Positions 10,766 through 22,068 are shown, numbered from the stretch's first letter. The stretch: 64,000 nucleotides of DNA from Arctopsyche grandis (GCF_051622035.1 NC_135360.1:6200001-6264000), one strand, 5' to 3'. The notes: generated from the letters alone by a model not told the origin. Made by a program: numbers and translations.

Positions 10766-10835
10766 ATGGGTAACTTCCAAAATGTATTTTTCTGTTTGGC
10801 AATCGCCATCGCATTCGTATCGGCAGATGTAGAAG
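10766..10835 (+). CDS. Gene 2 exon 1: signal peptide
   Basis: Start MGNFQNVFFCLAIAIAFVSA is a clear signal peptide with probable cleavage after VSA. The context has A at -3 and G at +4. Donor GTGTTA after GAA G gives phase 1. An in-frame upstream start would lose the signal, so this ATG is preferred. Confidence 0.88.
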
Positions 10836-13800
10836 GTGTTATAAAATATAATATAACAATCTTATATATAATAAATATAATAACTTCGGTGTTCCAATAA
10901 CCCAATTTTGTTTTAGAAGATCCACCTGTAACTACCAGTTCAACACCAGAACTCATTTCCGTTTCCACTTCAGGAAAAGAAGGTGGTACAAATAATTATA
11001 TGAGCCGTTATATTTTAAAGTGGCAAAAACCCACTTTTCTTCATATGGAGAAATATTTCAATGTTTAACAATATCAAAAATACTGATGGCCTGTAATATT
11101 AAACATTTATTCTACTTTTTCGAGACACTGGACATATCGAATCAAAAGAAGTGATAACAATTAGTGAATTAAGTCGAACATATGTACGTGTTTTTGGAAC
11201 TTAAAACTAGACAATAAGCTACTTTCAAATATAACGGCTCATATAATATTATCAATATCACATAGCATATATGTCAATATGTATACTATAATACAATTTA
11301 CATACATCGGTGATCAATTACCTGTTTTTTTTATTTGTTTTAGATCATCTACAATTACATTCCGATTGTTTTCCACATGAAATTCCCAATTCAACGCCAT
11401 CAGAAATTACCACGCTTCCACCGAAATCAGCAATAGATCAGTTTATTGAGTCTATCAATTTGTCTGCTACTCAATTTTGTCCACCAAATGAGGTTCCGTC
11501 CAAGTGTGAAAATTGCAGGAAGTCGTGCTCAATCCGAGAATTAGATCCTGAATGTCTGTGTGTGCCAGGATGCATATGCAAGCCTGGATACCTTAGAAAC
11601 TTTCATGGAGTCTGTGTGCCTGAAGATAAGTGCGGTAAGTGTCAACGAATGGGCAGAAACAATTCAACTATTAATAACTTGAAATTTTCATTTAAAATAG
11701 AATTATTATCAAGGTTTCTGCATAATTTGATTATTTAATTTTATGCCTATTCATTAATTCTACATTTTATATTAGAGTCAAATCGTTATTTTCCTATTAA
11801 ACTATTAGCATGTAACTGCTATTGTTTTAGAAATTGTGAAAACTTTAAGGGGGTATTCTAGTCTAGAGGCATGAATTGTAGGTATTTTTTCAATAAAAAA
11901 AAAACTATAAATATTTTTACAAGCCATTATAACCAAATATTCATTAATGTTTGAAGAATACACAAAAAAATCAAAGGAAAAAATTCAAAATTCAAAAAGT
12001 TACAGGTTGATGTGATGGGTCTCAAAAAAATGGCGCGCCCTGGTTGATACGATTGCAACCCTCCTAGTAATCTGATATCAAAAAAACAAATTAATTCTTA
12101 ATTAAAACAAATGCTGCTATCGCCCGAACTACAGAAAAGTCAAAGCCGCTATTTTTCGCAAAATAGCAGCTGTCTCAAATAAAAAGACATTTTTATTTCA
12201 GACAGCTGCAAGTTTTTTTACCTTCCTGAATTTTTTAATAATAGTAAAAATTTAAATTTTGTTATAGTTTTAGTTCGTGCTATAGAGTAATGTATAGAGA
12301 AAGCTCACATCAAATTTCAAGTAAATTGGTTCAGTAGAACTTGAGATATCATGTCAACCGTCTCGAAAAAAGTAGTTTCGAGAAAAACGCGCTTAAGTTT
12401 CGGGTAAAGTTACGCGCCGGTTAGATGCCACCTCACTAAAACAGCTATATCTCCGAAAATAATTTTAATTTTGAAAAATCCTTTTAAGGACATATTCTTA
12501 GAGGTTTAAGCTCTGAAAATATGAAAAAAAAAAGATTTTTTCAAATTTCTAGACTAGAATACCCCCTTAAACTAATTATTTTAAATATCATCTGCCAATA
12601 TATTTGAATAGAATCTTGGATTTTTTTGTTTTGCTAAATTTATATAAGACAAATTTTATTTATAATGAACTTTGCTTGTAGAATGATTTACTGTGGTTTA
12701 CGATCTTACGATGGCGTATTTTATATCAAGATTCACGACATCCCCCCCCCCCCCATGAAAAAAGCCTTCATTAATGTATCCAATATATTTATGTACATGA
12801 TGTTTACAATGATTGTTCATTAATACAGTTTCAATTTATGTAAATACATATGTACATGACCAGCAGCATAGCTCGGTGGCATCATTTCAGCTTTTCCCAG
12901 TAAAGTTTTTGCAAAGTTTTTGACCAGTAAGGAATGACTTTCTATTCGGGAGGGGGGGGGGGGCTGGTGTATTATCTTAAAATAACAGTGTATATGAATT
13001 TTTTAACTATTTCTTTTAATATTTTTTTTATTTATATATTTTTATCAATAAAATTAATACTTAAATAAAACTGCGCGCGCACATTAATACGGGAGGAAAA
13101 GCCTGTTCCTATTGTTCCTGTTGTATCCTGCTCGCGCAAAATAAGTGAGTATGTACCGTTTACCATGCACCCTTTTTTTTGATCTTTCGACTTAAGATCT
13201 TTCGATTTTCGATCTTTGCCTTCCGATATTTGCGTTTTCGGGAGTTTCACATTCAGGCCCGTGACGGAGACCGCTGTGAAAGACACCTCCTGCAGTTCTT
13301 GCTTTTTTTACTCTGCCTATAATTAATTTATTCCTCTTTCTAGTTTTATAATTATGTAAATCTCTATTCCTAACTATGTAATTATTAAAATATTTGGGTA
13401 ATAGATTCTTGAAACTGCTTAATTTAAGAATGTTTCTAATGCTGCGTACGGACCAAACCAACGACGATTTTGGTCCAACGTTTTAACCAGCAGGATAAAA
13501 CCAGTAGCGTACAAAATATCGAAATAAAAATTAAATTTAAAAATTGAAATTAAATATCAAAATTAAAAATATTATTATTATATTAAAATTAAATTCAAAT
13601 ATCAAAATAAAATTATAATCAATATATTAAAATTAAAATAAAATATTGAAAGTTAAAACAGAACATGCCCAATTTAAATAAATATTCTAGATTGACCTAA
13701 AATTAGATCATCAACAATCACATACAGGTAATCCTCGACTTTTGTTTGTCGAAGATGTTTTGACTTACGAAGATACGCACTAAGATCGAAAAAAAAATCA

Positions 13801-16800
13801 AAGAATTATTATTTTTACTTCCCCGTAATGCGCAGTTACTGAGAATATCTGATGTATTAGTATTGGTGACCGAGCGATGATCGCAATCCGGAGCGTTGTC
13901 GGTCTATCTATCGAATTTTTTTTAGTCTTCAATTGTTTCTCTCGTCGAAATAAATCAATTAATTAAATCATTTCAGAGGTAAATTTTATCGGATAATTTC
14001 TTCAATTGTTTCTCTCGTCAAAATATATCAAATAATTAAATCCATCTCAGAGGTAAAATTTATCGGATAATGTGTGATTATTAATTTTATTTCGAAGAAA
14101 GAAAAAAAAACCCTTTGACAAATCACCGACATTTTTTTTGTTAAATATTTCATCGAAGGCGAAACACAGTAGTATATCGTGACGACTTATAAGAAACAAT
14201 AACAAGGTTTTTTTCGCTCGTAATTATAATATTTCTCTGGTTGTAATTTGTATCGTCGTAATTCAAAACATTGTTGTAATTTAAAACATCAACGATGATC
14301 TAATTTTAGCTCAATCTCGCTCGTTAGCTTAATTTTGATATTTAATTTAATTTTTATTTCGATATTTTGTATGCTACTGGTTTTAAAAGTTGGCCCAAAA
14401 TCGTCGTTGGCTAAATTTTTCCGAAGGGGGAAACACAGTAGTATATCGTGATGACTTATAAGAAACAATAACAAGGTTTCTTCGCTCGTAATCAGAGAAA
14501 TTATAATATTTCTCTGGTTGTAATGCATATCGTCGTAATTCAAAACATTTTTGCAATTCAAAACATCAACGATGATCTAATTTTAGCTCAATCTCGCTCG
14601 TTAGCTTAATTTTGATATTTAATTTCAATTTTTTAATTTAATTTTTATTTCGATATTTTGTACGCTACTGGTTTTAAAAGTTGGCCCAAAATCGTCGTTG
14701 GTTTGGTGCGTACGGACCATAATATCCAACCATTTCAATTCATCTAACTTACTTCTAACATTCTTACGTTTCCTCACATTCAAAATTGCACGCATTGCTC
14801 TATTCTGCACTTTCTGCAGTTTCTGCAATTTACGCTCACTAAGGTGGAAAATATCACATTCAGTCTCGGCAGCATTATATATGTACATACATATGTATGT
14901 ATGTGTATATGATGGGTCTACATGACGAGCCAGAATGTTAAATTACAGAAAACACAAATATCGGTAGGCAAAGATCAAAAATCGAAAGATCTTAAGTCAA
15001 AAGATCAAAAAAAAGGGTGCATGGTAAACGGTACATACTCACGTACATACTCACTTAATTTGCGCGAGCAGGGTACAACAGGAACAAGAGGAACAGGCTT
15101 TTCCTCCCACGCAGTATTCTGCGCACGCATATTGATACGGGAGGAAAAGCCTGTTCCTCTTGTTCCTGTTGTACCCTGCTCGCGCAAATTAAGTGAGTAT
15201 GTACGTGAGTATGTACCGTTTATCATGCACCCTTTTTTTTTTTTGATCTTTCGACTTAAGATCTTTCGATTTTCGATCTTTGCCTACCGATATTTGTGTA
15301 TTCTGTAATTTTACATTCTGGCTCGTCACGGAGACCGGTATATGATACATTGATGTGAAAAAAACTGTACATATATTGTGAAAAGCTTTCCTTTAATTTT
15401 CAATTAAACCAATTTCAGATTCTCCTTGCAATGGCGACCTTGGTCGAGTGTTCGATCCTCATGGAAACCGTTGCGCCAGGACATGCGAAAACATCAGAGA
15501 TCCAAACTGGAAATGCGACCCACTTATTCATAGCCCTGGTGGTGCATGCAAATGTATACATGGTCTTGTCGAAATCAAAGGGGGCCACTGCGTGAGACCC
15601 GAAGACTGCAGTTAGTACCAATTCATCCAATCTGTATTGGCATATGTTGAAGTATCTTTTGGTAAATATTTGATTCGTATTAGATATTACTTGCAACGAT
15701 TACAACGAAGTATATTCTGAATGCATGGCCAACAATTGCCAAGACACGTGCATGCAGCCGAAGAAACGACTCTATTGCCACTATCCGTTTTGCAAACCGG
15801 GCTGTGTTTGCTTGGCTAACTACCTCAGAGATCACAATGGAATTTGCATTCCAAAACACTCTTGTTCAGGTTTGATTTGTATACTTTTCAGAACATTCAA
15901 AACATTACATTAGTGAATTCGTATTGATTACTAACCTTAGTCAGCTGGAAAGCTGAATTAAGAACATAAAATATCCGCTAGCCTCGTCCAGAATAAAATA
16001 AAAATATGGTACATATTGTTTTTATGTATTTTATTCGGGAGTATTTTACCGTTATTGAGGTCTAAACAAGCGCTTCACAAGAAAAAAGAAAAATCAAAGT
16101 TGACAAGATATAATTTTAATGAAACCTCTACGATAGTTCAACTTTGTTTATTATTGTACCAGTGGTTTCACCTGGATTCGCTCGTTTTTTGTAATTTAAA
16201 CAGCTTAAACCTGGCTAATTTAATAGTAAACATTCATTTGTTTTTTTATTAAATTTATTTGAATCGAAGAAATAGGATGTGGCTATTTGTACATACAGTA
16301 TTGACGGATTGTTGACTATTTGTACATACAGTATCGACGAATTATTGGCTATTTGTACATACAGTATCGACGAATTATTGGCTATTTATACATACAGTAC
16401 ATAGTACATAAGAAGATTATAATAATTAGGATTTAAGATTAATAAATTATAAACTTTTACGAAACTTTTCCTTCGGCCGTTGCACATAACCTAAAAGCGC
16501 AACATTTGACAACGAAAGTGACGTTTGGTATAAACTTTTTTGGTATTAAACAAAATGTGTCGGTCTTGTGCTCGATCCGTACATGGTCAATTTTTTTTTT
16601 AATATATTTTAAATATATTTATATTTAATTGTTTAATATGAAAAAAAAATTGTAAAAACTACCTACCTACCTACATATGAACAATATAATACAATTAATT
16701 AATTAAATACATTTTCAATAGTAGAATTAAGATAAAAAATAAATACAATAAGATAAAAACAAATTGGTTTTGTACACCATTGGAAAAAATGTTAAATTGT

Positions 16801-19800
16801 TCGCGTGCCATTGAAATTTTCAAATGTGCCACTTTTGGGACGAGTGCCACAGGTTCGCTAGCCCTAATAAAGCCTTCATTAATTTATCCAATATATAATA
16901 TGATTTTTACAATTATTATTTATTAATACAATTTCAATTTATGTAAATACATACATATGTACATGGCCAGTAGCATGGCTCGGTGGTTGATTTTTGCCTA
17001 GCGCCGAGAGGTCACCCGGTTCGATCCCGTAAGTTGACCTCGATTGAAAAGACTTTTTAAATTAATTATTTAACAATCAATTAATAAATTAATTAATCCA
17101 TAGAGAAATCTATGGATTTAGAGTTGTACATATTTTTTTTACATATTTTACATAAATCAAATTCAGATATTTTTGGGTAGGATGATTTTTGCCAATTTGA
17201 TGTAGGAACCGTTTCAACAATGAAATCAGATAAATTGGCAAACTCTGATTAGAAACGATCGACTTGGAGTCGCAAATATCCAAGTCTGACCAGCAGTACT
17301 AAAGATTAGCACGGGATTAAACCCGCTCACCTCTCGGTGATAAACATAAACGCAACCACCGAGCCATACTTCTGGCTAGTATTAGTAGTAACTTAAAAAA
17401 TTATCGTTCTTTGTCAATTGCTATAATATAAAAAGAAAATATACATATGTATTATATTATATATAAAGTGATTTGCCGTGAAGCATGTGAGTCAAACAAA
17501 ATGTTTACAATAGCAGCAGCGGTGTATGATATGAAGAGTACAGCATTGTTATAAATAAATTGTGTAAATTAGGTTAATTTAGATTCGATAAAATAATTGA
17601 AATATAATAGATTTTTTAAGTCGTTCGTAAACTTTGAAATTGAAATTTTCAAAATATATTTCAGAGTCTTGCAACGGAGATCCAAATGCTAGAAAAATTA
17701 CATGTACTCCACAAAAACGTCGGACGTGTGCTAATCTTAACGACTGGACTGTAATTAGTCCAATTGTCTGCGACGGAACCGAAAGTTGTAGATGTAAAGA
17801 TGGTTACGCAGAATTCGACGGCGTATGCCTGCCAAGAACATTGTGTCGTACGTTTAAATATCTTTAATTTTTGTTTCTGAATGATTTATGATTTATTCGA
17901 TTTTTTTGTTTGTTTTGACAGCTACGTGTGGAAAAAATGAGTTGTATTTATGTAGAGCTTGTGATTTGGTCGCTGACAGGGTGATAGATCAAAATTGCAC
18001 CCAGAAAATACCGTGCACTGAAGGATGCTATTGCAAGTTGGGTTACGCTAGAAATTATCAAGGAAACTGTGTGAGACTGTCGAAATGTGGCCGTGAGTAC
18101 ATTTAGCGTTTTAGAATCTCAATTCTATTGATTTGATATTTTATCCAGATCCTAGATAAAACTTCGGCCATTTTCATTGAGCAATGTTTTTATAGTATAC
18201 ATACTAGCTGAACCCGGCATGCGTTGCAATGCCACAATAACGCATGCAATTCCCGTTCCCGGTCCCGTTCCCGTTCTCGTTCCCGTTCCCATTTGTTGGA
18301 AAACCGCAGGCGGCGAACTTGACTTGACTTGACTAAAAAAAACAATAGAAGGCGGCGAATACTTTTTCAATTATTAAATTGTTTGTTTATTGTACCCTAA
18401 CAACGTAGGTTGCGAACTGATTTTAAATTATTCGCCGTGCAATGCCACTCATTCCCGTTTTTCCTGTTTCCGTTCCCGTTTTTGGGAGATTTTTTTTATA
18501 GAAACCATTGCGGACATGCACACAATAACTCCCGCACCTTTTTGTCTCTGCATTATTTATGATTCAAACGAATATCGTATATAATAATTGTCTAATGCGT
18601 GCGTGCGTTCGTTCGTGCGTGTAAGGTATGTATTGATGTCTCCCCTTGGAATCGTATATCGTGGAAAGAGACGCGGCATATTCGTAACATTAAAATATTA
18701 AATTATTAATTCCGTTGATCCGAATTGCGATATTTTACCGAGTGCACAATTTAGTGCACACAGGCAACTAATTGTATATAATATAATTTGATTATAATCT
18801 TTTCCAAGAAAAAAACTTGATAAGAAGTGCGATCCGGCAACTTTTTTTTTCAAAAAAAAGCCCTGCATAAATGTAGGTACATCTAATCTATAATTTGGAA
18901 AGAGACTTTGTATGTATCCTTGGTCGTCGTCGTCCGTAGATCGGTGACGTCATCGAACACGTGATTCGATTTTTTTTTTTTTTTTCGATCCATGGGCGCC
19001 GATTTGTTTTTTTCGATTCAATGGATTCACCCCCGCGGGGGCGCAAGGCGAGTAGCTTCATGGGGTCCCGCCAGGGGCGCCACAAGGGGCGCAGCCCCGT
19101 GGGGCCCCAGCCTCATGGGGCGCAGCCCCATGGGGCTCAAAAGGGGGCGCCACAAGGGGCGCAGCCCCGTGGGGCCCCGAAGGGGGCCCGGGGGGCCCAG
19201 CCTCATGGGGCGCAGCCCCATGGGGCTCAAAAGGGGGCGCCCAGCCTCATGGGGCTCAAAAGGGGGCGCCACAAGGGGCGCAGCCCCGTGGGGCCCCGTG
19301 GGGCCCCGAAGGGGGCCCGGGGGGCCCAGCCTCATGGGGCGCAGCCCCATGGGGCGCCACAAGGGGCGCAGCCCCGTGGGGCCCCGAATGGGGGCCCGGG
19401 GGGCCCAGCCTCATGGGGCGCAGCCCCATGGGGCTCAAAAGGGGGCGCCACAAGGGGCGCAGCCCCGTGGGGCCCCGAAGGGGGCCCGGGGGGCCCAGCC
19501 TCATGGGGCGCAAGCCCTAATAGGCATTAACTAAGGGGGGCGAAGCCCTAGACGGCAATTAATCATGGGGGCGCGGAGGGGCGAAGCCCTAAAAGGCAAC
19601 TGATCATGGGGGCGAAGCCTTAGACGGCATTTAATCATGGGGACGCGGAGGGGCGAAGCCCTAAAAGGCATTAACTAAGGGGGGCGAAGCCCTAAACGGC
19701 AATTAATCTTGGGGGCGCGGGGGGCGAAGCCCTAAAAGGCATTAACTAGGGGGGGCGAAGCCCTAGACGGCATTTAATCATGGGGGTGCGGAGGGGCGAA

Positions 19801-21912
19801 GCCCTAAAAGGCATTAACTAAGGGGGGCGAAGCCCGAAACGGCAATTAATCTTGGGGGCGCGGGGGGCGAAGCCCTAAAAGGCATTAACTAAGGGGGGCG
19901 AAGCCCGAAACGGCAATTAATCTTGGGGGCGCGGGGGGCGAAGCCCTAAAAGGCATTAACTAAGGGGGGCGAAGCCCTAGACGGCTTTGAATCATGGGGG
20001 CGCGGAGGGGCGAAGCCCTAAAAGGCAACTCATCATGGGGGCGAAGCCCTAAACGGCAATTGCTCATGGGGCGTGGAGGGGCGAAGCCCTAGAAGGCAAA
20101 GGCTCAGGGGGGTGCCGAGGGCGAAGCCCTAGAAGGCAAAAAAAAAAATTGTTTTTTTTTTTGATTTTTTAAAATTTTTTTTTGATTTTTTTTTTATTTT
20201 TTTTTTTATTTTATTTTTATTTTTTTTAAATTTTTTTTTTATTTTTTTTTTAAATTTTTAAATTTTTTTTTTTTTTTAATTAAATTAGCTTAGTCATGTT
20301 TAAGCGGTTTATATTATAAACACTGAGCGAAGCCGGGTAATACAGCTAGTAATATATATGTGTGTAAATCAAAAATGTTAAATTTTGAAAACACCAATTT
20401 GTTTTAAACTAGTTAAAAAGCTACTAAAATTTTGATTTTTTTGACATCTACAACTATAATTTTTCTATTATATATGTATTAAAAGGAAACAAATTACAAT
20501 TTTGCATTATAAACTAGCAATATTTGGTCACAAATATTGACTTATTTATTTTAATTAAAATATAATATCAAAGATATATGTATGAGTCTGTATATTTGAA
20601 AGTGGTAGTGTCCAATTTTCAGTCCAATTTTCCCATCGCTATTTGACTTAATCCACAAATTCACTTATTTTAATACGATATGTCCAAAATCTTAGAAATG
20701 CAGAATACTACCAGTATTTTTAAATATTGTAAAACGCAAAACATTATATTTAATATTTTGCGAAATATTTCTCAAAATGAAAAAAAGTAGACCTACGCGA
20801 CTTTCAAATAAACGGCTCATATACATACGTACATATATGTAATATTTCCTTACATCTCTAATGTTGTATAATTGCTCCTCTTTGAAGATTGCTTTATATC
20901 GGTTGGATTAAATATAAAAATGATAATTTTTCTAAAATCACTCCAGTTAAATGTTTTTCAATTGTTAGTGCCTTGGGATTTTCTTTACTACTATTTTTTT
21001 TTTCATATTGGCATCTTGATTTTTGGTTTTGGAGAGGGATTGATATTTTGATTGAAAAACTGAAATAAGCAGATATAATATGAAAACAGGAACAAAACTT
21101 ACTAACTTAAATATGCTTTATGTATTATGTAACTAAATATTGTTTCCAGAACGGTCTTGCAATGGCGATCCAAACGCATACTTTGACCAGTGTAATTTGA
21201 ATTGCGAGAAAACATGCGAAAATAGAAACGGTCCCGATTCCTGTGATACAGACAAATGCACGTTCAAGGGAAAATGTTTATGCAAGAGAGGATTTGTTAA
21301 AAATTCTCAAGGCAAATGTGTTGTTCCTCAAATGTGCGACTACAAACAAAGATCATGTAATAGATTCTCAGATTAAACCACCATTTGTTTCGAGTGAACC
21401 GATTGTTAAGAATGTCTTATTTCAGCTCTTCCTGTAATCGGTCAAAAGAGCGATCCAGCAAGATATCAAAAATGCGGTTCGAATGAAGAATATAACAAAC
21501 AGACGTATGCTCCACAGGAAAACACTTGTGAAATGTTCTTGATTGGACAAACATCATATGCAGGAGAAGTGTGCAGTCGAGGATGTAGATGCATACCAGG
21601 ATTTTTAAGGAACAAGAGTGGCTCTTGTGTTATGCCACAAAATTGTCAGTTGTATTTATTGTACAGATCGATTTTATATTATTGCTTTGTTATTTACGCT
21701 GGTGTTTCTTTGTAGGTTGTGAAGATTCTAATGCAGAGTTGATTTCCGGACCCAACACTTGTCCGGGAGGTACTTGTACCTGTCCCAAGTTTGAATTATG
21801 TGAAGACAGATCTTGGATACCATTCGGTTGTCAATGCAAATCTGGGTTTTTGAAGATCTCCGCTACGAATGCAACTTGTGTCTCTGAGACCGAGTGTTGC
21901 AATTATGTTTAG
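10766..21912 (+). CDS. Gene 2: complete secreted eight-module TIL protein
   Basis: Join 10766-10835, 10917-10982, 11344-11634, 15419-15610, 15684-15869, 17665-17847, 17922-18092, 21150-21356, 21426-21644, 21716-21912: 593 codons plus TAG. All nine introns are phase 1. Layout: hydrophobic signal peptide (about residues 1-20), a Thr/Ser/Pro-rich stalk, then M1 to M8 once each in order. This is the simplest full set in the window and the reference for module order. M2 lacks C2 and C6, M4 lacks C3 and C5, M5 lacks C4. No transmembrane or GPI signal is obvious at the C terminus (ECCNYV). Probably an extracellular inhibitor-like or structural protein; the target is unknown. Transposons fill the introns without touching exons. 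Confidence 0.92.
10917..10982 (+). CDS. Gene 2 exon 2: Thr/Ser/Pro stalk
   Basis: Encodes EDPPVTTSSTPELISVSTSG plus KE, rich in potential O-glycosylation sites, no cysteine. Acceptor TTGTTTTAG, donor GTGGTA, phase 1-1. Confidence 0.82.
11344..11634 (+). CDS. Gene 2 exon 3: stalk end plus M1 TIL module
   Basis: The first 46 residues extend the stalk and contain one isolated Cys (HSDCF) and sequons NST and NLS. M1 follows with ten cysteines: FCPPNEVPSKC, ENC, KSC, PEC, LCVPGC, ICKPGYLRN, GVC, DKC. The C5-C6 loop is one residue (CLC), far shorter than the usual three, so the normal inhibitory loop is absent. Confidence 0.92.
11849..12566. mobile_element. TTAA-flanked MITE (piggyBac-like)
   Basis: Inverted termini GGGGGTATTCTAGTCTAGA at the left and TCTAGACTAGAATACCCCC at the right, each directly bordered by TTAA (11845-11848, 12567-12570). 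Non-coding interior. Located in the M1-M2 intron of gene 2. Confidence 0.85.
12859..12930 (+). repeat. SINE head fragment
   Basis: CCAGCAGCATAGCTCGGTGG is the tRNA-like start of the SINE family, then the match fades. Nearby are a C run (about 12744-12754) and a G run (about 12953-12963). No gene in 12567-13070. Confidence 0.5.
13071..13272. mobile_element. Half-copy of long-palindrome MITE
   Basis: One arm of the element that is complete at 14915-15336. It starts in the centre-like CTGCGCGCGCACATTAATAC, then GGAGGAAAAGCCTGTTCC, AAGTGAGTATGTACC and CTTAAGATCTTTCGATTTTC, and ends CCCGTGACGGAGACC. Abuts LINE sequence at the right. Confidence 0.8.
13273..13439 (-). pseudogene. Jockey-like LINE RT C-terminal fragment, part 1
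   Basis: On the - strand: LLPKYFNNYIVRNRDLHNYK, then TRKRNKLIIGRVKKARTAG, nearly identical to the LINE piece at 46267-46740. Separated from part 2 (14720-14876) by the TAA-flanked element inserted between them. Confidence 0.82.
13440..14719. mobile_element. Harbinger-like element, copy 1, inserted in a LINE
   Basis: Termini TGCTGCGTACGGACCAAACC at the left and GGTTTGGTGCGTACGGACCA at the right, with TAA duplicated on both sides (13437-13439, 14720-14722). A 3-bp TWA duplication suits PIF/Harbinger. The LINE frame resumes across it, proving insertion. The interior is non-coding and holds a direct duplication (about 14155-14310 vs 14430-14610) with GATGATCTAATTTTAGCTCA. Confidence 0.8.
14720..14876 (-). 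pseudogene. Jockey-like LINE fragment, part 2
   Basis: - strand reads QKVQNRAMRAILNVRKRKNV then SKLDELKWLDI, continuing part 1. It is preceded by AAETECDIFHLSERKL, which belongs to the second LINE family (57360-57420). The joint suggests a chimaeric template or recombination between families. Confidence 0.75.
14915..15336. mobile_element. Full long-palindrome MITE
   Basis: A 422-bp element that is an inverted repeat over nearly its whole length, with arms of about 200 bp meeting near 15125. Left arm: GACGAGCC, CGGTAGGCAAAGATC, CGAAAGATCTTAAGTC, GGGTGCATGGTAAACGGTAC, GAACAGGCTTTTCCTCCC; the right arm mirrors each. Ends GGTCTACATGACGAGCC / GGCTCGTCACGGAGACC. Transcripts would fold into a very long hairpin. 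Confidence 0.87.
15419..15610 (+). CDS. Gene 2 exon 4: M2 TIL module lacking C2 and C6
   Basis: Acceptor CCAATTTCAG, donor GTTAGT. Eight cysteines: SPCNGD, GNRC, RTC, WKC, GGACKC, GHC, EDC. His and Ile occupy the C2 and C6 places present in the first M2 of gene 3. C2 and C6 form a disulfide in the family. Confidence 0.92.
15684..15869 (+). CDS. Gene 2 exon 5: M3 TIL module, ten cysteines
   Basis: TCNDYNEVYSEC, NNC, DTC, LYC, HYPFC, KPGCVC, GIC, HSC; donor GTTTGA is weak but keeps phase 1. The C5-C6 loop is HYPF. Confidence 0.9.
16281..16404. repeat. Minisatellite, about 40-bp unit, 3 to 4 copies
   Basis: Units GGCTATTTGTACATACAGTA followed by TCGACGAATTATT. A related unit (GGCTATTTGCAGGTACTATA) forms the arms of the fold-back-like element at 41146-41702. 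Confidence 0.85.
16962..17055 (+). repeat. SINE head fragment, + orientation
   Basis: CCAGTAGCATGGCTCGGTGG (A-box region) and GGTTCGATCCC (B box) are well preserved; the body is missing. Head-to-head with the - copy at 17185. Confidence 0.68.
17185..17390 (-). repeat. SINE copy, - orientation
   Basis: Reverse complement contains CAGAAGTATGGCTCGGTGG, GGTTTAATCCC, GGTCAGACTTGGATATTTG, ATCAGAGTTTGCCAATTT and GAAACGGTTCC in family order. Confidence 0.75.
17665..17847 (+). CDS. Gene 2 exon 6: M4 TIL module lacking C3 and C5
   Basis: Acceptor ATATTTCAG, donor GTACGT. Eight cysteines: SCNGDPN, ITC, RRTCANLND, IVCDGTESCRC, GVC, TLC. Compared with gene 3 (ANPCNRRTC, EPFFCTSEC), C3 is Lys and C5 is Ser, exactly the III-V disulfide. 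Confidence 0.92.
17922..18092 (+). CDS. Gene 2 exon 7: M5 TIL module lacking C4
   Basis: 171 bp. TCGKNELYLCRACDLVAD has Ala at C4, as in gene 1, but C10 is kept (LSKCG), so nine cysteines and one unpaired partner are predicted. Short 74-bp intron before it. Confidence 0.92.
19060..19525. repeat. GC-rich minisatellite block 1 (about 90-bp unit)
   Basis: Repeated GGGGCGCAGCCCCGTGGGGC and CAGCCTCATGGGGCGCAGCC segments with GGGGGCCC runs. Open frames on both strands here come from composition and repetition, not from genes. Confidence 0.9.
19526..20140. repeat. GC-rich minisatellite block 2 (about 35-bp half-units)
   Basis: Roughly 17 occurrences of GGCGAAGCCCTA or close variants, alternating AAAAGGCATTAACTA and AACGGCAATTAATC spacers, a higher-order unit of about 70 bp. 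Followed by T/A-rich sequence to about 20281. Confidence 0.9.
20351..21149. other. Intron remainder, no feature seen
   Basis: AT-rich gene 2 intron sequence. A stretch near 20765-20830 (CGACTTTCAAATAAACGGCTCAT) resembles 11218-11250 in another intron of the same gene. No exon. Confidence 0.5.
21150..21356 (+). CDS. Gene 2 exon 8: M6 TIL module, ten cysteines
   Basis: 207 bp, same as gene 1 M6, with donor GTAATA also conserved. SCNGDPNAYFDQCNLNCEKTC, then DSCDTDKC, GKCLC, GKC, QMC. The reactive loop DTDK differs from gene 1 VKGK. Confidence 0.93.
21426..21644 (+). CDS. Gene 2 exon 9: M7 TIL module, seven cysteines
   Basis: Starts SLPVIGQKSD (linker fused to the domain) then KCGSNEEYNKQTYAPQENTC. 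Donor GTCAGT splits the last Cys codon (T|GT). C2, C3 and C5 are missing, as in gene 1. No polybasic site here, unlike gene 1. Confidence 0.9.
21716..21912 (+). CDS. Gene 2 exon 10: M8 module and stop
   Basis: 197 bp, identical in length to gene 1 M8. CCEDSNAELISGPNTC, PGGTCTC, CQCKSGFLK, ECCNYV then TAG. Confidence 0.93.
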
Positions 21913-21994
21913 GATAAAATTATCATGTAATATTCAAGTTATTACAAGCATTGAAAGATGTAGTGAACCTTTTAAAATGTAATATGTGAAACAT

Positions 21995-22000
21995 AATAAA
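21995..22000 (+). terminator. Poly(A) signal of gene 2 (AATAAA)
   Basis: Canonical AATAAA 83 bases after the stop, before AT-rich sequence. Confidence 0.65.
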
Positions 22001-22068
22001 GATGAAAGATGTATTATATCAATGCATTATTACAGAAATTATTGTTGATATAATTGAATTATATATAC

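Larger units (their letters stand above)
18203..20350. mobile_element. Element with inverted CTAG-type ends and minisatellite core
   Basis: Left end ACTAGCTGAACCCGGC and right end GCCGGGTAATACAGCTAGT are inverted, with AGCGAAGCCGGG at the right recurring at about 23645. The core is GC-rich tandem repeat then a poly-T stretch. Ends resemble Helitron/Helentron 3' termini (CTAG before T), but I cannot place the superfamily. Located in the M5-M6 intron of gene 2. Confidence 0.55.

Noticed and set aside
18961..19534. Long frames on both strands rich in Gly/Pro/Ala/Gln/His
   Set aside because: They arise from the GC-rich minisatellite; repetitive composition, overlapping frames on both strands, no start or domain logic.
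19526..20140. CRISPR-like array of direct repeats
   Set aside because: Spacers are themselves repeats, units are contiguous, and the context is an insect-type genome; this is a minisatellite.
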